Of a stretch of 64,000 bases of DNA, positions 1 through 9,307 are shown piece after piece. The position numbers were made by a program, and so were the translations under genes. Source of the stretch: Flavobacteriaceae bacterium (GTDB lineage: Bacteria; Bacteroidota; Bacteroidia; Flavobacteriales; Flavobacteriaceae). The stretch spans positions 93,278 through 157,277 of the forward strand of contig CANGIF010000001.1 of NCBI GenBank assembly GCA_947453885.1, written 5' to 3'. The number at the start of each line of letters is the position of its first letter. The stretch's first letter is position 1. The notes below the pieces were generated by a model. That model was not told the origin of the DNA. It made no database searches and saw only the letters and a program-made list of their open reading frames with translations.

Positions 1-98
1 GAGGAAGCTTTGGAGGAGGATCATCAGATGGTGGTGGTTTCGGCGGTGGTTTTGGAGGAGGCGGTTTCTCAGGGGGCGGCGCAGGAGGAAGTTGGTAG
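1..98 (+). CDS. TPM-domain (YgcG-like) protein, C-terminal fragment
   Basis: Only the last 31 codons are in the window, read in the frame starting at base 3 and stopping with TAG at 96-98. They encode a Gly/Ser/Phe-rich tail ending in GGSW. Glycine-rich tails of this kind, ending in a short G-S-W motif, are typical of TPM_phosphatase (YgcG-like) membrane-anchored proteins, whose TPM domain would lie upstream of the window. The assignment rests on the tail alone, so any other glycine-tailed protein is possible. An overlapping frame that begins at base 10 is a shadow of this repeat-rich tail. Confidence 0.6.
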   Translation, partial: GSFGGGSSDGGGFGGGFGGGGFSGGGAGGSW

Positions 99-590
99 TC
101 TAGTACTGATAAATAAAAATAAATCGCAAAAAAAAATTGTCTGTGCCCAAAAGAATATACAATTTATTTTTATAATAATGAGTTCGAAATTTTATCAGAC
201 TTATTTTTTTTAAATCTGATATTCTTTTTATTATAATTTTTTTGTTCTATTGATTTGATTTTTTTGATTAAAACATCTCAGATTTTAATCTTCTAAAGAA
301 ATTTTCAATAATAGCATTCTATAAGTATTTTTCATTTCTTTACTTACTTTGTACATTTCCATTTTCTTATAATAAATTCTGATAACGAGTTGTTTAGGTA
401 ATGTGGTCAAAAATAGTTGATGATTTATTATTTTAGAATAGCTAAATTAACTTCGTCAAATTTAATAGGACATTTGCTCTGCTGTGGAGCAATCAACTAG
501 CAGTATATTTGATACACATACGGAAAATGAGTGCAGATTATTATATACTCTTTATATACATTTTTTGTGTGTCAAATGGCTAAAGAAAAT
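99..590. other. AT-rich intergenic stretch
   Basis: No open frame with protein-like composition was found on either strand between the TPM-protein tail and the transposase remnant. The stretch is very AT-rich. No convincing terminator or inverted-repeat end of the neighbouring decayed transposon could be made out by eye. Confidence 0.5.
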
Positions 591-1386
591 CTACTTATTG
601 ATTTGATTTTTATAAAAAAAATACCATTTCAAAAAGTTCTTTCGATTTGCTAAACTTAATCCTCTATGAACATTTAAGTTTCCTTTCAAATGTCTGAAAA
701 AGGATTCCAAAGAATTTGTTGAGTTCGGGATATTATCTTCCTTAAAATAGTGGAACAAATTAGGCAATGCTTTTTTAATTAAAATAATTAATTTGCGAAC
801 CATTTTATAAGTATACCAATATCTCCCAGTTTCAAAATTATATGATTTTTCATTAATAAAATACCTTTATTATTCTTCTAATTTAATGAGTTCAATTAAC
901 TACAATTGCCGTTTATATTCAAAATCTAAATAATGAATTTTGATAGCAATTTGTTTTAGTTCAAAACTAGATTTATGTTAGGATACTTTGTAAGCCATAT
1001 TATTCTGCGCTTCCTTGATAAATGCCACCAAATATCTTTGAAAAGGTTCTTCAGGACTAACTATTTTAATAGCTTTTATTGAGGATTTATCTCCATTGGA
1101 TGCGATTCTTTTTATTTAGATTACTAGATTTAATAAATTCTGAAAGTCTTCAACAATTTCTTCGAAATGTTCCCAATTAGTCAATCTGTAAAACTGCGTT
1201 GACTTTTAATTTAAGTTTCTATGAACAATCAAACAAATATCATTTGGAAAATAAGTTCTAATAAGGACTATATAAATCTCATCATTAGAGCTGAATTCTA
1301 AAACAGGAGTATTACTCAACATAAAAAAAACGCTGTAAAGTGCTTTTACTATAGCTAGATTCTATCGCAATTTTATCAAAAGTATC
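591..1386 (-). pseudogene. Decayed DDE (MULE/IS256-like) transposase
   Basis: Translating the minus strand and joining frames gives a transposase-like protein broken by stops at 1206-1208, 1116-1118 and 978-980 and by a frame change near 1320. Recognisable segments, in order: an HTH-like stretch with SYSKSTLQRFF; a segment with YFPNDICLIV followed by STQFYRLTNWEHFEE; then SNGDKSSIKAIKIVSP with the partial match QRYLVAFIKEAQNNM; and finally an intact C-terminal frame (591-803) with NSTNSLESFFRHLKGN and HRGLS. This block order matches transposases of the MULE/IS256-like superfamily (IS1249-type relatives). The N-terminal zinc-ribbon part is not clear. The element is inactive, and no terminal repeats were identified. 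Confidence 0.7.
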
Positions 1387-1825
1387 TTTTCAAAGCATAC
1401 AAGTTCAGACTCTTTGTTCTAGTTTTAATATTTCAAGACCAATGTTAGTAAAAGTTTTTTCATTTAAAATAATAGCAACATCTGGAATATTAAATTTTAT
1501 ACTAGCTCCATTTAGTAAAAATGATTTTTTATACTCTTGATTACTTTAACATAAAATCAATCGAATATCGCTGATTTTTACTGCTTAATAACCTAATCCT
1601 ACCAAAAAATTTATAAAAACTAAACTACTTTTGAATATTGGATTCAGTTTTCTCTTTTAACTTATAAACATTCTAGCTTAATTGTATTTCTATAAAATTA
1701 ATTCTATAAATTCTAATTAAAAAGTAATCATATTTAACATTTATTTTCATAATTAATGCTCCAAATAGTGTATAACTTTTTTGGATAAGTTCAAATAACT
1801 TATTTTTATTAGTTTATTTATAAAA
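1387..1825. other. Intergenic stretch, probable transposon residue
   Basis: The minus strand of 1390-1544 still reads as a short protein-like stretch in frame with the decayed transposase, ending in stops. It may be the eroded N-terminal part of that gene. From about 1545 to 1825 nothing gene-like is visible. The sequence is AT-rich with frequent stops in all frames. Confidence 0.4.
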
Positions 1826-3019
1826 TCACAAAGCGTTATAAGCTGTAATTGCTGCTTTTAATATTTGTACGGAGCGAATTAAATCAGTTTTTTTCAAAAC
1901 ATATGCAATTCTAACTTCTGTCAAACCTATTCCTGGAGTAGAATAAAAACCAGCAGCTGGAGCAACCATAACAGTTTCTCCATTTAAGTCGTAACTTTCC
2001 AATAACCATTGAGCAAAACGGTCTGCGTTATCAATTGGGAGTTGTGCAATACAATAGAAAGCTCCTTTTGGTTTTGCTACAATTACACCTTCAATTTTGT
2101 TTAACTCGGCTATTAATGTGTCTCTTCTATCTCTATATTCTGTTATAACTTCATCAAAATAGCTTTGTGGTGTTTCAAGAGCTGCTTCGCTAGCTATTTG
2201 TTCAAAAGTTGGCGGGCTCAAACGTGCTTGTGCATATTTCATAGCAGTAGCCATTAATTCTATATTTTTTGAAACAATACATCCAATTCTAGCGCCACAC
2301 ATACTGTACCGTTTAGAAACAGAATCAATCATAATAGCATGTTGTTCTAGTCCTGGAATATTCATTACAGAATAATGTATATCTCCGTCGTAGGTAAATT
2401 CTCGATAAACTTCGTCTGCTATAAGAAACAAATCATGTTTTTTAACCAATTCCGCCAATTGCATAATTTCTTCTTTTGAATACAAATATCCTGTTGGATT
2501 GCCAGGATTACAAATTAAAATTGCTTTTGTTTTGGATGTAATCAGTTGTTCAAAAGCTGCAATAGGAGGTAAAGCAAATCCTGTATCAATAGCTGAAATT
2601 ACTGGTACAACAGTAACTCCAGAGGCAGTTGAGAATCCATTATAATTGGCATAAAAAGGTTCCGGAATTATAATTTCGTCACCTTGATCCATTGTACTTC
2701 CCATTGCAAAAAGAAGGGCTTCAGACCCACCAGTAGTTATTATAATATCGGCAACATTAATAGGTAATCCATGCGTTTTGTAATAGTCAGAAAGTTTGGT
2801 TCGATAACTTTCAAAACCTGCAGAATGGCTGTATTCGAGTACTTTTATATCAGCATTTTTAATTGCTTTCAGAGCAACATCTGGAGTTTTAATATCTGGT
2901 TGACCGATATTTAAATGATATACTTTGTTTCCTTTTTTCTTCGCTATATCTGCATAAGGCACCAATTTTCTTATTGGCGATTCAGGCATTTGTTTTCCTT
3001 TATTTGATATCTTTGGCAT
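1826..3019 (-). CDS. Pyridoxal-phosphate aminotransferase, class I/II
   Basis: Fold-type I, AspC/AlaT-like PLP aminotransferase of about 397 residues, expected to be cytosolic and to act in amino-acid metabolism. Visible motifs are the substrate-side HLNIGQPDIKTP near residue 35, the TTGGSEAL cofactor loop near 95, NPGNPTG at about 171-177, ADEVYREF with the PLP-ring aspartate near 202, and SVSKRYSMCG with the Schiff-base lysine near 236. The frame remains open up to an ATG at 3061, but the family normally begins with MPxISNKG, so the ATG at 3019 is preferred. The exact amino donor cannot be told from sequence. The gene stands alone, divergent from the protease gene at 3255. Confidence 0.87.
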   Translation of the reverse strand: MPKISNKGKQMPESPIRKLVPYADIAKKKGNKVYHLNIGQPDIKTPDVALKAIKNADIKVLEYSHSAGFESYRTKLSDYYKTHGLPINVADIIITTGGSEALLFAMGSTMDQGDEIIIPEPFYANYNGFSTASGVTVVPVISAIDTGFALPPIAAFEQLITSKTKAILICNPGNPTGYLYSKEEIMQLAELVKKHDLFLIADEVYREFTYDGDIHYSVMNIPGLEQHAIMIDSVSKRYSMCGARIGCIVSKNIELMATAMKYAQARLSPPTFEQIASEAALETPQSYFDEVITEYRDRRDTLIAELNKIEGVIVAKPKGAFYCIAQLPIDNADRFAQWLLESYDLNGETVMVAPAAGFYSTPGIGLTEVRIAYVLKKTDLIRSVQILKAAITAYNAL

Positions 3020-3254
3020 ACTTATAAATTTTTGATTTGCAAAATTGCATTTTTTTTTCAATTACAGCAATCTTTTACCTGTATATTCCAAATATGATAA
3101 TTAAATAGAAAATATTTAATATTTTTATCAAATATAAAGTGATTTTTATAATAGTTTTATGAGTTTTAATTTTATTGTATTTAAATCATTTGGATTATCA
3201 AGAAAGTTAGGATTGTTTCGCTTTTTCAACTATTTTTAATGCAAATTTGGCTCC

Positions 3255-4580
3255 ATGAAACGATTTTTGATTTTTATCTTTATAGTATGTGTTGCTTTAT
3301 GTTCTTGGTCGCAAGAAGGTTTTCTATTTACAACACATCAAAATAAAATTGTGATTCCGTTTCAATTGATGAATAACTTGATTATACTTCCAATTGAAGT
3401 TAACGGAATAGCATTGAATTTTATTTTGGATACTGGATCAGCCGAAACGGTTTTGTTTAGTTTAGAAGAAAAAGATTCTATTAGTTTTAATCATGTTGAA
3501 AAAATAAAATTAAAAGGTTTTGGATCAGCAACCTACGTTGATGGTTTGAAATCAAAAAATAACCAATTGATTTGTAAAGGTTACAGGGATAATACACATG
3601 AATTGTACATTGTTTTAGATGGTAATTTTACGTTTTCTGCTCAAATTGGAATTCCAATAAACGGAATAATTGGGTATTCTTTTTTTAAAAATAATTTGAT
3701 TGAAATAGATTACGTAGCAAAAAAAATAAAGATTTACCAAAATGTAAAACGAATTCAAAAACAAATTGCTAAACGATTTACTACAGTTCCAATTGAAATG
3801 GAAGATGACAAACCCTACTTTTCAACAATTTGTAAATTTGAAAACAGCACATTAAAAACCAAAATGCTATTGGACACAGGAAGTAGTGATGGAATATGGT
3901 TATTTCAAAAAAATATTGCATTAAATAAACTTCCCAATCCCAACATTCAAGATTGTTTAGGTAATGGCTTTAGCGGTCCAATTAACGGAAAGAGAGCAAG
4001 AATAGATGCACTTCAACTTTCTAAATTCATGTTTACAAAACCCATTGTAGCCTTTCCAGATTCTATTTCTATTGCGAATTCTATTAGAGTCAATAACCGT
4101 CATGGATCAATAGGAGGAGAGTTGTTGAAACGTTTTAGATTGTTTTTAGATTATCCTAATGGTTTATTACATATCAAACAAAATAGCAATTTTGATTTGC
4201 CTTTTGAATACAACATGAGCGGCTTAACTATTCAAAATGATGGTTATAAGTTAGTTAGAGACTCTGTTGATGTAAACGTATCCAAAATGGGTCGTGTTGC
4301 ATTTGATATCAACAAAGAGAAAACGATATTATTTAGCTATCAGTTGGTGGTTAAACCTTCTTTCATAATTTCCTCTATTAGAGAAAATTCACCCGCAGCA
4401 GTATGTGGTTTAAAAACATCCGATATAATAGTTTCAATAAACAACAATCAATTATATAATGAAACTTTAGATTCTATTTCAAATTTATTAAAATCAGAAG
4501 AGGGAAAGACGATTACAATTGTAGTTATGCGAGAATCTAAAAAATTAACTTTCCAATTTCAATTGAAAAAAGAGTTGTGA
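3255..4580 (+). CDS. Retropepsin-like aspartyl protease with PDZ domain
   Basis: Begins with a signal peptide (about residues 1-19, ending SWSQ), so it is exported. Two aspartyl-protease half-domains follow, each with a catalytic LDTGS motif (Asp59 and Asp207). A C-terminal PDZ domain (about residues 365-440) carries the SSIRENSPAAVCGLKTSDII carboxylate-binding loop. The arrangement is the clan AA aspartic protease plus PDZ family common in Bacteroidota. Both DTG motifs are intact, so a single-chain pseudo-dimeric active protease is expected. The substrate is unknown. The next gene starts 75 bp downstream on the same strand, but no functional link is evident. Confidence 0.85.
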   Translation: MKRFLIFIFIVCVALCSWSQEGFLFTTHQNKIVIPFQLMNNLIILPIEVNGIALNFILDTGSAETVLFSLEEKDSISFNHVEKIKLKGFGSATYVDGLKSKNNQLICKGYRDNTHELYIVLDGNFTFSAQIGIPINGIIGYSFFKNNLIEIDYVAKKIKIYQNVKRIQKQIAKRFTTVPIEMEDDKPYFSTICKFENSTLKTKMLLDTGSSDGIWLFQKNIALNKLPNPNIQDCLGNGFSGPINGKRARIDALQLSKFMFTKPIVAFPDSISIANSIRVNNRHGSIGGELLKRFRLFLDYPNGLLHIKQNSNFDLPFEYNMSGLTIQNDGYKLVRDSVDVNVSKMGRVAFDINKEKTILFSYQLVVKPSFIISSIRENSPAAVCGLKTSDIIVSINNNQLYNETLDSISNLLKSEEGKTITIVVMRESKKLTFQFQLKKEL

Positions 4581-4655
4581 GACCCCCTTTTTATATTTTA
4601 AGCTAGTATATTTGGCAACACTACTTTTAGATTTAAAAAATTAATACTATTTCAA

Positions 4656-5585
4656 ATGAGTGATTCGATAGAAAATAAAATAATGCAATTAAAAGTTGTA
4701 AAAAAAGGAATTCAATTTTTTGAGAATATAAAATTGCCATGGTTGCATGGCTTTTCACTTTACAAACTTTTAAGGCTTTACATAAAAGGAATAGTAAGTG
4801 GTGCGATTTCCTATAGAGCAGCAGCAATTGCTTTTAGTTTTTTTATGGCATTATTTCCTTTTACATTATTTATTTTAAACTTAATTCCCTACATACCTAT
4901 TGATGGATTTCAAAAAGATTTTCTTGACTTTGTTGCCGAAAGTGTTCCTCCAAACACATTTGATGCTATTTCTTCCATTATTAACGACATATTAAACCAC
5001 AGTTACGGAGGATTACTTTCAACCGGTTTTTTAATGTCAATTCTTTTAATGACAAACGGCCTGAATGCTATTCTTGGGGGATTTGAAACTTCAGTTCATG
5101 TAGAAATCAAACGCGGTTTTTTTAAACAATATTTTGTGGCATTAGGATTGTCAATTGTACTTTCTTTTCTTTTGTTACTTACTGTGGCTGCAATTGTAGT
5201 TTTTGAAGTTTTCATACAAAAAACCAAAATCCAAGACGTTTTAAGTGACGCAATTCCGTTATTTCAATTAGGCAGATATGCCTTTGTTATTTTAATGATT
5301 TTACTAACAACTTCTATTTTGTTTAAATATGGTGTTAGAGAAACTAAAGGAAATCCTTTTATTTCAATAGGGTCAGTTTTTACAACTATTTTGGTAATTA
5401 TATCGTTCTATTTCTTCGGTATTTGGGTTGTTAAATTTTCAAAATACAACCAATTGTATGGTTCAATAGGAACATTATTGATTATAATGTTTTTTATATG
5501 GATAAATTGTATGATTTTGTTACTAGGTTTTGATTTAAATTCTCTAATTTCTAAATTGAAGAAAAAACATCAAAGGATTAACTAA
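4656..5585 (+). CDS. YihY/BrkB family inner-membrane protein
   Basis: A 309-residue polytopic membrane protein of the YihY/virulence factor BrkB family (once mis-called ribonuclease BN). About six hydrophobic segments are visible, beginning near residue 55 with the family signature SYRAAAIAFSFFMALFPF, and then with glycine-rich loops such as YGSIGTLLIIMFFIW near the C terminus. The role of the family in bacteria is unsettled; transport or envelope functions have been proposed. The C terminus is a short basic tail. The gene ends 6 bp before the convergent lipoprotein gene. Confidence 0.88.
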   Translation: MSDSIENKIMQLKVVKKGIQFFENIKLPWLHGFSLYKLLRLYIKGIVSGAISYRAAAIAFSFFMALFPFTLFILNLIPYIPIDGFQKDFLDFVAESVPPNTFDAISSIINDILNHSYGGLLSTGFLMSILLMTNGLNAILGGFETSVHVEIKRGFFKQYFVALGLSIVLSFLLLLTVAAIVVFEVFIQKTKIQDVLSDAIPLFQLGRYAFVILMILLTTSILFKYGVRETKGNPFISIGSVFTTILVIISFYFFGIWVVKFSKYNQLYGSIGTLLIIMFFIWINCMILLLGFDLNSLISKLKKKHQRIN

Positions 5586-5591
5586 AATCTA

Positions 5592-6200
5592 CTAGTTGCA
5601 ATAAAAAACAACTTCTTTATTTTGTTGAATTTTTGGTTCTAAAGCAATTGTAACAGCTATAAAGTTTTCAAAAGTTGTATTAGAATCTAATAGTATTTCC
5701 AATTTTTTAGTTGGATTTCTATAATTAATAAAACTTGTAATTGTTATAGGTTGTCCTTGGTACTTACAAATGCTATCTTTAGTAATAATTAGAGTTTGAG
5801 AAGAATTTAATGGTTTTTTCATTTTAAAAACAAACTTAGTAAAATCGATAAAAGCAAGGTTTTTTCCAAGTGTATCAGCGTAAGCAATGTAATTCCCAGT
5901 TTCTTCACTTTTATGCATGCTTTTGTCTTTTTTAGTTTGTAATGCAATCAACTCAGGGAAAACCAATCGCAAAGGCAAGCGACGGTCAATATTAAAAACC
6001 CAATTTGTAGAGCTAATAGTACCGTTTTTATTTACTTTTGCAAGAGTGTCTTTATGATTTTTTACAAAAGTAATATAGACTTCAGAATGATTTTCCATTG
6101 CTTTTATTTCCGATTTTGAAAATCTAGGTAATAAAATTTGTTTGTCATTTTTGCATGAACATAAACAAATAATACAACACAAAACAATTATTTTTTTCAT
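5592..6200 (-). CDS. Hypothetical lipoprotein downstream of folP
   Basis: A 202-residue protein with a lipoprotein signal (MKKIIVLCCIICLCSC, lipidated Cys16), so it should be anchored in a membrane facing the periplasm or beyond. The remainder is soluble, with a repeated beta-strand-like character (YITFVKNHKDTLAKV, WVFNIDRRLPLRLVFPEL). I do not recognise a domain. It overlaps the 3' end of folP by 4 bp (ATGA at 6197-6200), so it is translationally coupled to it and probably co-transcribed. That coupling does not itself imply a role in folate metabolism. Confidence 0.7.
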   Translation of the reverse strand: MKKIIVLCCIICLCSCKNDKQILLPRFSKSEIKAMENHSEVYITFVKNHKDTLAKVNKNGTISSTNWVFNIDRRLPLRLVFPELIALQTKKDKSMHKSEETGNYIAYADTLGKNLAFIDFTKFVFKMKKPLNSSQTLIITKDSICKYQGQPITITSFINYRNPTKKLEILLDSNTTFENFIAVTIALEPKIQQNKEVVFYCN

Positions 6201-7024
6201 GAATTTTGGAATTTAGTAAAGATAGAAATTGTTTCAACCGCTTGTTTTACGTCATGAACTCTAAGTATATTTGCACCTTTTGAAAGACCTAGAGTATTTA
6301 AAACAGTTGTTCCGTTAAGTGCTTCTTTGGGATTATTATCCAGAACTTTATATACCATTGACTTTCTTGAAAAACCAACCAAAAGAGGTAAATCTAAAAC
6401 TGAAAAAAGTTCTAATTTTTTTAAAACTTCATAATTTTGAGAAAGTGTTTTTGAAAAGCCAAATCCGGGATCAACTATCATATCGTTAATGCCAAACTTT
6501 CTAGCTAGGGCAACTCGTTTCGAAAAATAATAAATTATTTCTTTTACAATAGTTTCATACTGAGTAATTTCATGCATACTATTTAAACCACCTTTTAAGT
6601 GCATCATTATATATGGAACTTGATGTTTGCTTATGGTTTCCATCATTTTTTCATCAAAAGTACCAGCTGCAATATCGTTTATTATTGATGCACCTTCATT
6701 TATACTCTGATTGGCAACTTCGCTTCTAAAAGTATCAATTGAAAGTAAAACATCTGGAAAATGATTTACAATTAATTGAACTACAGGAATAATTCTTTTA
6801 ATTTCCTCTTGTTCAGATACAAAATCAGCATTTGGTTTTGTTGAGTAAGCTCCAACGTCAATAAAAGTTGCTCCTTCGTCTATCATTTTTTCAATTTGAT
6901 TTAACATAGCTATTTTGTTGTTATAGCTACCTCCATCATAGAAAGAGTTAGGTGTTATATTTAAAATGCCCATTACTTTAGGCGTTGACAAATCAATTAA
7001 GTTTCCTTTACAATTTATTTTCAT
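6197..7024 (-). CDS. folP: Dihydropteroate synthase
   Basis: Condenses 6-hydroxymethyl-dihydropterin pyrophosphate with p-aminobenzoate to give dihydropteroate in folate synthesis. It is a cytosolic TIM barrel. Hallmarks are the first DHPS signature MGILNITPNSFYDGG at residues 18-32, the IDVGAYSTKP segment (position of the D-x-G-G-x-S-T-R-P motif), LLSIDTFRSEVA around 95, the pterin-pocket IINDIAAGTFDE, DPGFGFSKT and the late LVGFSRKS and RVHDV motifs. Length 275 is normal. It is transcribed leftwards with the lipoprotein gene and divergently from the DUF1599 gene. Confidence 0.95.
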   Translation of the reverse strand: MKINCKGNLIDLSTPKVMGILNITPNSFYDGGSYNNKIAMLNQIEKMIDEGATFIDVGAYSTKPNADFVSEQEEIKRIIPVVQLIVNHFPDVLLSIDTFRSEVANQSINEGASIINDIAAGTFDEKMMETISKHQVPYIMMHLKGGLNSMHEITQYETIVKEIIYYFSKRVALARKFGINDMIVDPGFGFSKTLSQNYEVLKKLELFSVLDLPLLVGFSRKSMVYKVLDNNPKEALNGTTVLNTLGLSKGANILRVHDVKQAVETISIFTKFQNS

Positions 7025-7125
7025 AATAAACTAAAGAGTTAGAAAAGCGTTAGTTTTTTTATAACATATACTTCAAAAAATATTCTTATTTTTGAAGAAA
7101 TTTTAATACAAATATACAGCATTAA

Positions 7126-7668
7126 ATGAAGAATACTTCTCTTGAATATGACAAGGTTATTGAAAAATGTAGATCGCTATTCGTTAATAAGTTACAAGAT
7201 TATGGTTGTGCATGGCGTATTTTAAGATTGCCTTCATTAACCGACCAACTGTACATAAAAGCACAACGTATTAGAAGTTTACAAGAAAATGAAATTCGGA
7301 AAATTGATGAAGATGAAACCGGTGAGTTTATTGGTATAATCAATTATTCAATTATTGCTCTTATTCAATTAGAACTTGGTGTGGTAGATCAACCCGATTT
7401 AGACGTTAAACGAGCAGTTGAAATGTATAATACTAAAATACTTGAAACTAAATCATTGATGGAAGCTAAAAACCATGATTATGGTGAAGCTTGGCGTGAA
7501 ATGAGAGTTAGCTCTTTAACTGATTTGATTCTTCAAAAATTATTAAGAGTCAAGCAAATAGAAGACAATAAAGGAAAAACTGTGGTTTCGGAAGGAATTA
7601 CAGCAAATTATCAAGATATGCTTAATTATTCCGTTTTTGCTTTAATTTTAATGCAGTTTCACCAATAA
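7126..7668 (+). CDS. DUF1599 domain-containing protein (duplicated)
   Basis: A 180-residue soluble protein made of two homologous halves, about residues 13-85 and 105-178. Each half carries K-x-x-DYG-x-AWR, a SLTD segment, a K-x-x-R-(I/V) basic stretch and a final NYS(I/V)-ALI helix. This is the DUF1599 repeat. Its location between folP and a DoxX/thioredoxin gene is the usual flavobacterial order. Molecular function is unknown. It heads a + strand run of four closely spaced genes ending in tpiA, with 14 bp to the next gene. Confidence 0.83.
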   Translation: MKNTSLEYDKVIEKCRSLFVNKLQDYGCAWRILRLPSLTDQLYIKAQRIRSLQENEIRKIDEDETGEFIGIINYSIIALIQLELGVVDQPDLDVKRAVEMYNTKILETKSLMEAKNHDYGEAWREMRVSSLTDLILQKLLRVKQIEDNKGKTVVSEGITANYQDMLNYSVFALILMQFHQ

Positions 7669-7682
7669 AACTTACATAAACT

Positions 7683-8774
7683 ATGTCAATTAAAAACTTT
7701 AAAAATTATGTACCACTAGGTTTACGTGTGGTTGTGTCTTTTTTGTTCTTACTTTCAGCAGTAGCTAAATTATACCCATCACCCTATTTTGCAATTTCAA
7801 CTTTTGAAGTCAAACAGCTTTATCCAATGGGTTTTACCGAAGAATTTGCTTCCTATTTTTCTAGAACTTTAATTGGAATTGAATTTGCATTAGGAATATT
7901 GTTATTACAACCTCATTATTTAAAAAAATTAGTTGTACCAGCTACTTTTTTAATGCTTTTAATTTTCAGCATTCATTTATCGATTCAATCTTTTATATAC
8001 GGCGGAAATGCTGGTAATTGCGGTTGTTTTGGTAGTTTACTTCCAATGACTCCAATTCAAGCCATAATTAAAAATGTAGTTGCTATGGGCTTGTTGGGAT
8101 ATTTGTATTTTTTAATGCCAAAAGAGTCTACAATAAAAAATAATTTTTGGATACTATCCACTACTGTTTTAGGATTTATTTTAATGCTTTTCATGTTAGC
8201 ACCAATTCAGCCAAAAACAAATTTTGTTGTAACTCCAGTAGAATCAGTTGACACAGTCAAACAAGTACAAGATACTGTTTCTAATACCATTACAACTGAA
8301 ACTAGTAATGAAACAAAAAAAGATTCGGTAATAAAGTCACATGTTCTTAAAATAGACGAGCCTTTAAAAAACAAATCTGGATATGCATCCTATTTTTCAA
8401 AAATAGATAGTGGACGAAAAATTCTTTGCTTCTTCGTACCAGGTTGCGATCATTGTAGAACTGCAGCAAAAGAAATGACAGAAATGAAACAGAAAGATAA
8501 AAACTTTCCAGAGCTTGATATACTTTTTATGAATGAAGAAGCTGATTTAATTCCTGAGTTTTTTAAAGTTGCTGGCGCACAATATCCTTATAAAATAATT
8601 GAAATTATTCCTTTTTGGAAAATGTTAGGATCTGGAAAAGATACTCCGGGTGTAAAATATTTATGGAACGGTAATGAGTTAAAATATTATTATGGGATTA
8701 CAGAAAATAAATTTAATGCATTGGATTTTAGTATATTAATTCAAAAAAAATATTCTGAAATTAAACAGAAATAA
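7683..8774 (+). CDS. DoxX/MauE-like membrane protein with thioredoxin-like domain
   Basis: A two-part protein of 363 residues. Residues 1-175 form a polytopic membrane domain of DoxX/MauE type with the conserved GNCGCFG motif at 111-117. After a polar linker, residues 230-363 form a thioredoxin-like domain with the redox pair Cys255-Asp-His-Cys258 (FFVPGCDHCR). MauE-like proteins pass electrons across the membrane for disulfide chemistry, so a membrane thiol-disulfide role is inferred for this fusion. The gene follows DUF1599 by 14 bp and precedes the TlpA-like lipoprotein by 19 bp, which strengthens the redox reading. Confidence 0.83.
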   Translation: MSIKNFKNYVPLGLRVVVSFLFLLSAVAKLYPSPYFAISTFEVKQLYPMGFTEEFASYFSRTLIGIEFALGILLLQPHYLKKLVVPATFLMLLIFSIHLSIQSFIYGGNAGNCGCFGSLLPMTPIQAIIKNVVAMGLLGYLYFLMPKESTIKNNFWILSTTVLGFILMLFMLAPIQPKTNFVVTPVESVDTVKQVQDTVSNTITTETSNETKKDSVIKSHVLKIDEPLKNKSGYASYFSKIDSGRKILCFFVPGCDHCRTAAKEMTEMKQKDKNFPELDILFMNEEADLIPEFFKVAGAQYPYKIIEIIPFWKMLGSGKDTPGVKYLWNGNELKYYYGITENKFNALDFSILIQKKYSEIKQK

Positions 8775-8793
8775 TTAAATCCCTAAATCAAAT

Positions 8794-9294
8794 ATGAAAA
8801 AAATTATATTGTTATTTGTTGCATGTAGTAGTTTATTAAGCTGTACTGCTCAAAAAAAAGACTTTAGTGCAGATGCTTTAAACGAAAATATTCTTAGTTT
8901 TGAAGGTAGTACTAGCAATTTGCAAGCTATTTTAAACAAACATGTTGGCAAAGCAATAGTTATTGAAATTTGGGCGTCTTGGTGTGGCGATTGTGTAAAA
9001 GCTATGCCTAAATTAAAAGAATTACAAGCGAAAAATCCCAATGTTGCTTATGTTTTTATTTCAATGGATAAAACAGTTGGAAAATGGAAAGAAGGTATCT
9101 TGAAACACGAACTTAAGGGCGATCATTATATGGCTCTAGACGGAATGAAAGGAAGTTTCGGTAAATCCATTGATTTAGATTGGATTCCAAGATACATAAT
9201 TATAGATAAAACGGGCAAAGTTGAAGTGTATAGAGCAATTGAAACCGAATTTGATAAAATTCAAAACACACTAATAAAATTATATAACAAATAA
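8794..9294 (+). CDS. TlpA-family thiol-disulfide oxidoreductase lipoprotein
   Basis: A 166-residue thioredoxin-fold protein with a lipoprotein signal (lipobox LLSC, Cys17) and the active-site WASWCGDC (Cys64, Cys67). A cis-proline region is visible in WIPRYIII. It is likely to reduce or exchange disulfides in the periplasm and may accept electrons from the upstream DoxX/thioredoxin fusion. Spacing of 19 bp upstream and 13 bp to tpiA suggests one transcript. Length is typical for AhpC/TSA-TlpA redoxins. Confidence 0.87.
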   Translation: MKKIILLFVACSSLLSCTAQKKDFSADALNENILSFEGSTSNLQAILNKHVGKAIVIEIWASWCGDCVKAMPKLKELQAKNPNVAYVFISMDKTVGKWKEGILKHELKGDHYMALDGMKGSFGKSIDLDWIPRYIIIDKTGKVEVYRAIETEFDKIQNTLIKLYNK

Positions 9295-9307
9295 TACAAC
9301 AAAAATC

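Noticed and set aside
10..213. A 67-residue frame at the left edge.
   Set aside because: It is an out-of-phase reading of the Gly-rich TPM-protein tail and continues through the stop of the real gene.
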